The notes under the pieces were generated by a model. That model was not told the DNA's origin. It searched no databases and was given only the letters and a program-made list of their open reading frames with translations. Below, in pieces: positions 1 to 5,655 of a stretch of 5,655 nucleotides of DNA. Source of the DNA: an uncultured Dorea sp. (GTDB taxonomy: Bacteria > Bacillota > Clostridia > Lachnospirales > Lachnospiraceae); assembly GCA_910584575.1 (NCBI GenBank), contig CAJUBG010000105.1, forward strand, positions 1-5,655, read 5' to 3'. The number at the start of each line of letters is the position of its first letter. Position 1 is the first letter of the stretch. The position numbers were made by a program, and so were the translations under genes.

Positions 1-1937
1 CGATCAGTGATTTCGATAAAGAGGAACAAAAGAGAGAATTTTCAATCAGTACGACTCTGATACCAATCGAGTGGGAGAAGGCGAAGATTAATATACTGGA
101 TACGCCGGGCTATTTCGATTTCGTAGGAGAGGTCGAGGAGGCAGTCAGCGCAGCGGATGCTGCGGTAATTGTAGTTTCCGGTAAAGCTGGTGTGGAAGTC
201 GGGACAGAGAAGGCATGGGAGTTGTGTGACAAGTACAAGCTGCCGCGTATGATTTACGTGACAGAGATGGATGTGGACGACGCAAGCTTCCGCCAGGTGG
301 TTGAGGATTTGAACGAGAGATACGGCAAGGTAATCGCACCTCATTTCCAGCCAATCAGAGAGAATGAGAAGCTGGTAGGCTATGTCAATGTCATCAAGAA
401 TGCAGGAAGACGCTACACGGGCATTGGACAGAGAGAGGAATGTGAGATTCCGGATTACTGTAAGCCGAATCTTGAGTCATACCGCGAGAAGCTGTTAGAG
501 GCAGTAGCGGAGATTAGTGATGAATATATGGAGCGTTATTTCGCAGGCGAGGAGTTCTCTGTGGAGGAGATTCGTGCGGCGATGCGTACCGAGGTTATGG
601 AGGGACGGATTGTTCCGGTTGCCATGGGCTCTAACGTACAGGCTCAGGGCGTTGCGAACCTGCTGTCAGATATCGTAAGATTCTTCCCAAGTCCGGACTG
701 GAGAGAATGTGCAGGTATCAACCGTAAGACCAATGAGATTTACGAGGCGAACTATGACTTTGCCAAGGCTAAGTCTGCCTATGTATTTAAGACCATGGTG
801 GATCCGTTCATCGGTAAGTATTCCTTTGTGAAGGTGTGCTCTGGCGTATTGAAGGGTGAGGATACTCTTTATAATGCAGATTCCGAGACGGACGAGAAGC
901 TTGGCAAGATTTATACCATGATTGGAAATAAGCCGGTGGAGGTTAAGGAATTATTTGCAGGCGATATCGGTGCGATTGCGAAGCTCACCAACACCAAGAC
1001 AGGGGATACACTTTCCGCAAAGACAACGCCGGTACTGTTCGGAAAGACGGAGTTTTCCAAGCCGTATACATATATGAAGTATGTGACCAAGAACAAGGGC
1101 GATGAGGACAAGGTGTCCCAGGCTCTCCAGAAGATGATGGCAGAGGATATCACCCTGAAGGCGGTGAATGACAGCGAGAACCGCCAGACCTTGATTTACG
1201 GTATGGGCGACCAGCACTTGGAGATTGCGGTAAGCAAGCTGCTTGAGAGATACAAGTGCGAGGTGACCTTAGAGACGCCGAAGGTTGCGTTCCGTGAGAC
1301 AATTAAAAAGAATTCTGATGTGGATACCAAGTATAAGAAGCAGTCCGGCGGACATGGACAGTACGGTCATGTTAAGATGAAGTTCGCTTCCTCCGGTGAT
1401 TTGGATACACCGTACATTTTTGAGGAAACGGTAGTAGGCGGTGCGGTTCCGAAGAACTACTTCCCGGCAGTAGAGAAGGGGCTTCAGGAATCTGTGATTA
1501 AGGGACCTCTTGCGGGATATCCGGTAGTGGGCGTGAAGGCGACCTTGTACGATGGCTCTTACCATCCGGTAGACTCATCCGAGATGGCGTTCAAGACTGC
1601 GACCATCCAGGCGTTTAAGAAAGGCTTCATGGAGGCAGGTCCGGTTCTCTTAGAGCCAATCGCTTCTATTAAGGTGGTTGTTCCGGATGACTATACCGGA
1701 GATGTTATGGGTGATTTGAACAAACGCCGTGGACGCGTGCTCGGCATGAACCCCATTGCAGGCGGATTACAGGAGATCGTTGCTGATATCCCGATGACAG
1801 GCGTGTTTGGCTACTGTACGGTACTGCGCTCTATGACAGGCGGACGAGGAACGTACTCCTATGAGTTTGCGCGCTATGAGCAGGCGCCGTCTGACGTTCA
1901 GGAGGCAGAGATTGCCAAGAGAGCTGCTGAGGAATAA
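1..1937 (+). CDS. Elongation factor G-like GTPase (EF-G2 type), 5'-truncated by the window edge
   Basis: This is a translational GTPase of the EF-G family. The frame is open from base 3 to the TAA at 1935-1937 (644 residues). About 50 N-terminal residues with the P-loop (G1) lie upstream, giving a usual EF-G length near 690. Visible in order: switch I as REFSIS (33-50), G3 as DTPGYFDF (99-122), the G4 position as TEMD (261-272), the G5 position as GSN (627-635), then domain II, domain III, domain IV with SGGHGQYGH and YHPVDSSEMAF (His at 1563-1565), and domain V with GDVMGDLNKRRGRVLGM. The last string separates it from TetM-type ribosome protection proteins, which differ there. DTPGY in place of DTPGH, and a TxxD G4 in place of NKxD, are traits I associate with the EF-G2 paralogue, not the housekeeping FusA. 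Its cellular role is not settled by sequence; ribosome binding is likely from the intact domains IV and V. A GTG at 192 can be read as a start, but homology clearly continues upstream, so it is internal. It is probably the last gene of its transcript, given the terminator behind it. Confidence 0.93.
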   Translation, partial: ISDFDKEEQKREFSISTTLIPIEWEKAKINILDTPGYFDFVGEVEEAVSAADAAVIVVSGKAGVEVGTEKAWELCDKYKLPRMIYVTEMDVDDASFRQVVEDLNERYGKVIAPHFQPIRENEKLVGYVNVIKNAGRRYTGIGQREECEIPDYCKPNLESYREKLLEAVAEISDEYMERYFAGEEFSVEEIRAAMRTEVMEGRIVPVAMGSNVQAQGVANLLSDIVRFFPSPDWRECAGINRKTNEIYEANYDFAKAKSAYVFKTMVDPFIGKYSFVKVCSGVLKGEDTLYNADSETDEKLGKIYTMIGNKPVEVKELFAGDIGAIAKLTNTKTGDTLSAKTTPVLFGKTEFSKPYTYMKYVTKNKGDEDKVSQALQKMMAEDITLKAVNDSENRQTLIYGMGDQHLEIAVSKLLERYKCEVTLETPKVAFRETIKKNSDVDTKYKKQSGGHGQYGHVKMKFASSGDLDTPYIFEETVVGGAVPKNYFPAVEKGLQESVIKGPLAGYPVVGVKATLYDGSYHPVDSSEMAFKTATIQAFKKGFMEAGPVLLEPIASIKVVVPDDYTGDVMGDLNKRRGRVLGMNPIAGGLQEIVADIPMTGVFGYCTVLRSMTGGRGTYSYEFARYEQAPSDVQEAEIAKRAAEE

Positions 1938-1961
1938 AAACAAAATACTTAAGAATAGAAG

Positions 1962-1984
1962 AAAAGCCCGTAAGGGCTTTTTTT
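1962..1984 (+). terminator. Rho-independent terminator of the EF-G-like gene
   Basis: A perfect 8-bp stem, AAAAGCCC (1962-1969) against GGGCTTTT (1974-1981), closes a GTAA tetraloop. The run of seven T (1978-1984) overlaps the 3' arm and continues past it. It lies 24 nt after the EF-G-like stop codon. It should separate that gene from the trk operon, so trkA needs its own promoter. Confidence 0.93.
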
Positions 1985-1997
1985 CTTATAGTAAAAG

Positions 1998-2006
1998 TGC
2001 TATAAT
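1998..2006 (+). promoter_or_regulatory. Extended -10 promoter for the trkA operon
   Basis: TGCTATAAT is a consensus extended -10 (TGn plus a perfect TATAAT at 2001-2006). The place where a -35 box would sit (about 1978-1984) is only the T-tract of the preceding terminator, so the promoter would rely on the TGn motif. The expected transcription start is about 7 nt after the hexamer, near 2013. That leaves a leader of roughly 70-85 nt before trkA. It is the best sigma-A type match in the gap between the two transcription units. The start point is inferred, not mapped. Confidence 0.72.
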
Positions 2007-2010
2007 CTCT

Positions 2011-2065
2011 TTTGCCATAGTAGTGTATGGACTGAATATTGTAATCATACGGTACTTATGGCAAA
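2011..2065 (+). promoter_or_regulatory. Imperfect palindrome / 5' leader stem-loop upstream of trkA
   Basis: The left arm (2011-2029) pairs with the right arm (2046-2065). TTTGCCATA (2011-2019) pairs perfectly with TATGGCAAA (2057-2065). GTA (2020-2022) pairs with TAC (2053-2055), leaving a single bulged T at 2056. A G-G mismatch (2023/2052) and a T-G wobble (2024/2051) follow, then GTATG (2025-2029) pairs with CATAC (2046-2050). The G2030-T2045 wobble can extend it, leaving a loop of about 14 nt. No T-run follows, so it is not a terminator. From the upstream promoter the mRNA would begin almost exactly at the base of this stem. It could be a stability or regulatory hairpin of the trk mRNA, or a DNA operator. 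I cannot match it to a named riboswitch. Confidence 0.6.
2012..2040 (+). promoter_or_regulatory. Weaker second promoter candidate upstream of trkA
   Basis: TTGCCA (2012-2017, 5 of 6 to TTGACA) is followed after a 17-nt spacer by AATATT (2035-2040, 4 of 6 to TATAAT), with a TG just before the hexamer. Its -35 falls inside the left arm of the palindrome and its -10 in the loop. A protein bound to the palindrome would therefore block it. AT-rich DNA produces such matches by chance, so this is only a candidate. Confidence 0.28.
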
Positions 2066-2082
2066 TACAAGAGAGACATGAA

Positions 2083-2088
2083 TGAGGA
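2083..2088 (+). promoter_or_regulatory. Ribosome binding site that decides the trkA start
   Basis: TGAGGA lies 8 nt before the ATG at 2097, which is good Shine-Dalgarno spacing. Translation from there begins MKIVIIGDGKVG, the form TrkA proteins usually have at the N-terminus. The in-frame ATG at 2082 overlaps this site, and has only a weak purine run (GAGAG, 2071-2075) ahead of it. The start at 2097 is therefore preferred. Confidence 0.7.
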
Positions 2089-2096
2089 TCAAAAAA

Positions 2097-3455
2097 ATGA
2101 AGATAGTAATTATTGGTGACGGTAAGGTTGGGCATAAACTGACAGCCCAGTTATCAGAGGAGGACTATGATATTGTTTTAATTGATCAGAATACGGGAAA
2201 ACTAAAAGATGCGGTGAACCAGCTCGATATCTTCTGTATTCCGGGAAACGGCGCGGATATCGAGGTTCAGAAGCAGGCGGACGTTCCCCACGCCGATCTG
2301 GTGATTGCCTGTGCGTCTATGGACGAGATGAATATGCTAAGCTGCCTCCTTGCCAAACGTTTGGGCGCAAAGCATACCATTGCCAGGGTGCGCAACCCCA
2401 TTTATTACAGACAGATTGATTTCTTTAAGGAGGATCTGCACTTAAGTATGGCGGTTAATCCGGAATTGTCCGCGGCAAATGAGATTGCAAGAATCCTTCT
2501 GTTCCCTGAGGCCAGCAAGGTGGAGACATTTATGAAGGGAAGGGTAGAGCTGGTAGAGCATGTGTTAAAGCAGGGCAGCCCTCTGGCCGGGCTTTCTCTG
2601 GCGGAAATCGGCAGGAAATTCGGCATCAACATCCTGGTCTGTGCTGTGAAGCGGGGAGCTTCTGTCTATATTCCGGACGGAGATTTTGTGGTGCAGGAGG
2701 ATGACCGGCTGCACATTGCGGCAGGGCACCAGAACCTCAGGTCGTTTTTTAAGTCCCTGGGACGTAAGAGCACCAAGATTCGGAGGGTCTTAATCTGCGG
2801 CGGCGGGAATTTATGCTTCTACCTGACGCGCCAGCTTCTTGAGGCGGGGATGCAGGTGAAGATTATTGAACGGAATCCGGAGAAATGCGAATACCTCTGT
2901 GAGATGCTTCCCAAGGCAACCATCATACATGGAGATGCGGCAGACCACGATCTGTTAGTGGAGGAGGGAATCCAGAATTCGGACGCCGTGGTTGCGCTGA
3001 CGGGGATGGATGAGGAGAATATTATTATGTCCCTGTTTGCCAAGGCACAGGGGGTAGATAAGATTGTCGCCAAGGTAAATGAGGATTCACGGGCTCAGAT
3101 GGTGGAGGGCCTTGGAATTGACAGTATTGTTTCCGTGAAAGGCGCGGCGGCGGATGAGATTGTGAATTATGTGCGGGCGAGGAAGAATTCTTACAGTAAT
3201 GCAGACGTGGAGACGATTTACCGCCTGCTTGGCGGTAAGGTGGAGGCCATGGAGTTTATCATCAAGAAAGCCTGCGATTTTACCAACGTTCCCCTGAAGA
3301 ACCTGCCTACAAAGCCGAACCATCTGATTGCGTGTATCGGCAGGAGGAGGAAGATTATCATACCGGGCGGCGACGACCATTTGGAAGTGGGCGACAGTGT
3401 GATTGTAGTTACGAAAGAGCATATTATCAATAAATTTACTGACATACTTGCGTAG
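2097..3455 (+). CDS. trkA: TrkA, cytoplasmic gating subunit of the Trk potassium uptake system
   Basis: TrkA binds nucleotides and gates the TrkH pore from the cytoplasmic side. The 452-residue protein shows the classic tandem layout: RCK_N 1 (about 1-120), RCK_C 1 (about 141-225), RCK_N 2 (about 229-350) and RCK_C 2 (about 382-452). The length is usual for a double-RCK TrkA and rules out a single-RCK KtrA. The first Rossmann unit has GDGKVG (residues 7-12), with acidic D30 in VLIDQN ending beta-2, as expected for NAD(H) binding. The second unit has GGGNLC (235-240), where Cys240 replaces the last Gly of GxGxxG; its beta-2 acidic residue, E258 in IIERN, is kept. No membrane segment is present. 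A longer form from the ATG at 2082 would add five residues, MRIKK, but the ribosome site favours 2097. trkH follows after 18 nt, so the two are very probably co-transcribed. The leader carries an extended -10 promoter and a palindrome, the only visible candidates for regulation. Confidence 0.95.
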   Translation: MKIVIIGDGKVGHKLTAQLSEEDYDIVLIDQNTGKLKDAVNQLDIFCIPGNGADIEVQKQADVPHADLVIACASMDEMNMLSCLLAKRLGAKHTIARVRNPIYYRQIDFFKEDLHLSMAVNPELSAANEIARILLFPEASKVETFMKGRVELVEHVLKQGSPLAGLSLAEIGRKFGINILVCAVKRGASVYIPDGDFVVQEDDRLHIAAGHQNLRSFFKSLGRKSTKIRRVLICGGGNLCFYLTRQLLEAGMQVKIIERNPEKCEYLCEMLPKATIIHGDAADHDLLVEEGIQNSDAVVALTGMDEENIIMSLFAKAQGVDKIVAKVNEDSRAQMVEGLGIDSIVSVKGAAADEIVNYVRARKNSYSNADVETIYRLLGGKVEAMEFIIKKACDFTNVPLKNLPTKPNHLIACIGRRRKIIIPGGDDHLEVGDSVIVVTKEHIINKFTDILA

Positions 3456-3473
3456 GGGAGACGGGAATTAGTT

Positions 3474-4919
3474 ATGAATACAAAGATGATACGGTATATT
3501 TTGGGGAAAATGTTAGGGGTGGAGGCGGTGCTTTTGCTGCTTCCGGCGTTGGTTTCCCTAATCTACCGAGAATTTAGCGGTGTGTTTTTCCTGATTTCGG
3601 CAGCCATTGCAGGGGTGGTTTTTTTGCTGGCAGGGGTGAAGAAGCCTGAGAACAGAAACATTTACGGGAAGGAGGGCATGATAATTGTAGCCAGCGCATG
3701 GATTCTTTGGTCGCTGGTGGGGGCTCTGCCCTTTACCCTTTCCGGAAGTATTCCGGATTATGTGGATGCATTTTTTGAGACGGTATCCGGATTTACCACC
3801 ACAGGCTCTACCATTTTGCCGGATATCGAAGCCTTGCCCCAGGGGATGCTGTTCTGGAGAAGCTTTACACATTGGATCGGCGGTATGGGAGTGCTGGTGT
3901 TTGTCTTGGTGCTCACCAAGCTGGACAAGAAGAATACCATGTATCTGATACGGGCGGAGGTGCCGGGGCCGGAGAAGGATAAGCTGGTGCCAAAGACTAT
4001 GTCCACGGCGAGAATCCTGTATGGAATGTATTTCGGGCTGACGGCCATTGAAGTGATTCTTCTTCTGCTGGGAGGGATGAACCTGTACGACAGCCTGATT
4101 TTTTCCTTTGGTACAGCGGGAACAGGAGGATTTGCCAACTATTCGTCAAGTGTAGGGCACTTTGACAGCGCATATATTGACGGTGTGATCACGGTATTTA
4201 TGATATTGTTTGGAATTAACTTTAACCTGTATTTTTTCCTGCTGCTTAGGGATTTTAAGCCGGTCTGGAAGAATGAGGAGTTGAAGACTTATCTTTTGAT
4301 GATACTGTCAGCTGCCTGCCTGATTACCATTAATATCAGCCATTTGTACGGCAATCCTCTGCATGCTTTCAGGTACGCCATTTTTCAGGTGGCGTCCATC
4401 ATCACTACGACTGGATATGCGACGGCGGACCATACGCTGTGGCCCATGTTTTCCCAGTGCGTACTGCTGTTTCTGATGATGGTTGGCGCTTGTGCCTCCT
4501 CCACTGGCGGAGGTATGAAGGTTGCCCGTTTTATGATGATGATGAAATGTATTAAGCGTGAGATTATGCAGATGGTGCATCCCAAGTCTGTCAGCATCAT
4601 CCGTATGAATGGGAAGAAGGTAGATACAGATGTATTGAGAACCCTGAATGTCTATCTGATGGCTTATATAGGGATTATTGCAGGCTCGGTGCTGCTGGTA
4701 TCCATTGATAATATGGATTTTGGCACAACGTTCAGTTCGGTTCTGACTACGCTTAACAACATTGGGCCTGGAATCAATGATGTGGGTCCTAATGGGAATT
4801 TTGCCGGATTTTCGCCGTTGTCAAAGCTGGTGTTCTGCTGCGACATGCTGGCGGGGCGTCTGGAGATTTTCCCGTTCCTGATGCTGTTTACCGCTTCGGC
4901 GTGGAACAGGAAATTTTAA
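3474..4919 (+). CDS. trkH: TrkH-family potassium uptake membrane subunit
   Basis: This is the pore-forming K+ translocation subunit, an integral membrane protein gated by TrkA. At 481 residues it is full length for TrkH (E. coli TrkH is about the same). The four pore-loop repeats of the superfamily are visible: SGFTTTGST (filter near G111), GTAGTGGFAN (near 213-222), IITTTGYAT (near G314) and NNIGPG (429-433, filter near G431). Other family strings are WIGGMGVLVFVL after the first pore loop and SSTGGGMKVAR after the third, the latter in the region of the intramembrane gating loop. Hydrophobic helices run through most of the protein, starting at about residues 15-27 and 34-53. The start ATG has only a weak ribosome site (CGGGA, 3462-3466, 7 nt upstream). 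A better AGGGGAG sits 13 nt away, overlapping the trkA stop, so translational coupling to trkA is plausible. No better start is seen. The next gene begins 12 nt after the stop. Confidence 0.95.
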   Translation: MNTKMIRYILGKMLGVEAVLLLLPALVSLIYREFSGVFFLISAAIAGVVFLLAGVKKPENRNIYGKEGMIIVASAWILWSLVGALPFTLSGSIPDYVDAFFETVSGFTTTGSTILPDIEALPQGMLFWRSFTHWIGGMGVLVFVLVLTKLDKKNTMYLIRAEVPGPEKDKLVPKTMSTARILYGMYFGLTAIEVILLLLGGMNLYDSLIFSFGTAGTGGFANYSSSVGHFDSAYIDGVITVFMILFGINFNLYFFLLLRDFKPVWKNEELKTYLLMILSAACLITINISHLYGNPLHAFRYAIFQVASIITTTGYATADHTLWPMFSQCVLLFLMMVGACASSTGGGMKVARFMMMMKCIKREIMQMVHPKSVSIIRMNGKKVDTDVLRTLNVYLMAYIGIIAGSVLLVSIDNMDFGTTFSSVLTTLNNIGPGINDVGPNGNFAGFSPLSKLVFCCDMLAGRLEIFPFLMLFTASAWNRKF

Positions 4920-4921
4920 AA

Positions 4922-4926
4922 AGGAG
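4922..4926 (+). promoter_or_regulatory. Strong ribosome binding site of the third operon gene
   Basis: AGGAG sits 5 nt before the ATG at 4932 and directly behind the trkH stop. It is the strongest Shine-Dalgarno in the operon and supports a real gene starting here, although its stop codon is outside the window. Confidence 0.8.
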
Positions 4927-4931
4927 ATTAT

Positions 4932-5655
4932 ATGAATTTTAAGAAAAAGTTATTGATTGTGTTAGCCTTGATTGTGGCGGCGGGGGGATATTATTATGCG
5001 GCGCTGCCTGCGATTAATATCCATTCGTCTGAGACGTGGTTCTTTGGTATGTTTTTGCTGGCCGTTCTGGCGGCTGCCTATGCTCTGCGCAGAAAACTTG
5101 GCAGGAAGGAGTTAAAACAGAGCAAGGTAATGAAATTTTTTGGCGTGCTGATACTGGGGGCGGGAATCGTGTATCTCCTTGGCTCGCTGCTCTCATCACC
5201 CATTGTCAATGCGAAGAAATACCAGAAGCTGCTGACAGTAAAAGAGGGAGAATTTACGGAGGATATAGAGGAGCTGTCTTTCGATAAGATTCCGCTTCTG
5301 GATAAGGAAACTGCTGAGATCCTGGGTGACCGGAAGATGGGAAGTATGGTGGATATGGTTTCTCAGTTTGAGGTGGACAATATTTACAGCCAGATTAACT
5401 ATAAAGATAATCCTGTCAGAGTATCTCCCCTTCGGTATGCCAGCCTGATCAAATGGTTTACCAATCGCTCGAATGGTATTCCGGCGTATATCCGTATCAA
5501 TATGGCGACTCAGACTACCGAGCTTGTGAAGCTTGAGAAAGGAATCCGCTACACCACTAGCGAGCACTTTAACCGGAATATTTACCGGCATCTGCGGTTT
5601 GCCCATCCCACATACATCTACGGTGAGCTGAGCTTTGAGATTGACGAGGAGGGTA
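4932..5655 (+). CDS. Unrecognised membrane-anchored protein downstream of trkH, 3'-truncated by the window edge
   Basis: The frame is open from the ATG at 4932 to the window edge (241 codons, no stop). I do not recognise the family with certainty; it resembles large uncharacterised clostridial membrane proteins, without an assignable function. The N-terminus MNFKKK is followed by three hydrophobic segments at about residues 7-25, 36-52 and 69-88. A basic loop, RRKLGRKELKQSK (53-65), lies between the second and third. By the positive-inside rule the N-terminus and this loop are cytoplasmic, and everything after residue 88 faces outward. The outer part (from about 90) is polar and mixed, with a run GIPAYIRINMATQTTELVKL near 186-205 that reads like beta-strand structure, then SEHFNRNIYRHLRFAHPTYIYGELSFEID. 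No catalytic motif, lipobox or cell-wall anchor is visible in the part seen. Spacing of 12 nt from trkH and the strong ribosome site argue for membership of the trk operon. A role in K+ transport would be inference from position only. Confidence 0.85.
   Translation, partial: MNFKKKLLIVLALIVAAGGYYYAALPAINIHSSETWFFGMFLLAVLAAAYALRRKLGRKELKQSKVMKFFGVLILGAGIVYLLGSLLSSPIVNAKKYQKLLTVKEGEFTEDIEELSFDKIPLLDKETAEILGDRKMGSMVDMVSQFEVDNIYSQINYKDNPVRVSPLRYASLIKWFTNRSNGIPAYIRINMATQTTELVKLEKGIRYTTSEHFNRNIYRHLRFAHPTYIYGELSFEIDEEG

Noticed and set aside
192..194. GTG at 192 as the true start of the EF-G-like gene
   Set aside because: The same frame continues upstream with clear switch I and DTPG motifs, so a start at 192 would remove the GTPase core.
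1..1937. Tetracycline-resistance ribosome protection protein (TetM/TetO type)
   Set aside because: The domain V string GDVMGDLNKRRGRVLGM and the domain IV HPVDSSEMAF are EF-G type; TetM-like proteins differ in both places.
2011..2065. The palindrome as a second terminator or attenuator
   Set aside because: It is followed by GCAAATACAAGAGAG with no T-run, so it cannot act as an intrinsic terminator on the + strand.
1861..2085. A 74-codon + strand ORF across the end of the EF-G-like gene and the intergenic region
   Set aside because: It overlaps conserved domain V coding in another frame, runs through the terminator and promoter, has no recognisable domain, and its basic composition is typical of an out-of-frame reading.
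1985..2096. ydaO-type c-di-AMP riboswitch upstream of trkA
   Set aside because: The whole leader is about 85 nt, well below the size of that riboswitch, and a single long hairpin does not match its multi-helix fold.
2078..2119. A 13-codon ORF from the ATG at 2078, overlapping the trkA start, considered as a leader peptide
   Set aside because: It has only a weak purine run ahead, overlaps the trkA ribosome site in another frame, and has no regulatory codon run or attenuator structure.
3758..4138. A 126-codon minus-strand ORF opposite trkH
   Set aside because: trkH is unmistakable here, with two pore-loop motifs in the same stretch, and the opposite frame shows no domain.
5196..5606. A 136-codon minus-strand ORF
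   Set aside because: It lies entirely opposite the third operon gene, which has a strong ribosome site and sensible membrane topology. The minus-strand reading has no recognisable domain and no operon context.

Overview
The window looks like chromosomal DNA of a Gram-positive Clostridia, most likely Lachnospiraceae. The grounds are a clostridial-type EF-G paralogue, strong AGGAG-type ribosome sites, mid-range GC, and a TrkA/TrkH pair of clostridial character. This placement is inferred from protein style, not from a marker gene. All real genes lie on the + strand, and the window cuts the first gene at its 5' end and the last at its 3' end.

Region 1 (1-1984): the 3' nine-tenths or so of an elongation-factor-G-like GTPase of the EF-G2 type, closed by a strong intrinsic terminator at 1962-1984. 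Region 2 (1985-2096): a compact intergenic region. It holds an extended -10 promoter directly behind the terminator, then an 18-bp imperfect palindrome that would form a stem-loop at the very 5' end of the downstream mRNA, then the ribosome site and start of trkA. Region 3 (2097-5655): an apparent three-gene operon of trkA (cytoplasmic gating subunit), trkH (K+ channel-like membrane subunit) and an unrecognised membrane-anchored protein. The gaps are 18 and 12 nt, and no terminator is visible between the genes.

TrkA and TrkH together form a Trk-type potassium uptake system. TrkA's two Rossmann (RCK) units sense nucleotides and gate the TrkH pore. The third gene has three predicted membrane segments and a large outward-facing domain. 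Its tight coupling to trkH suggests a linked role, but nothing in its sequence proves one.

The points most worth a second look are the palindrome at the 5' end of the trk transcript, the unnamed third operon member, the altered nucleotide-binding motifs in the EF-G paralogue, and a Gly-to-Cys change in TrkA's second dinucleotide-binding loop. I see no mobile element, CRISPR array, tRNA or rRNA.
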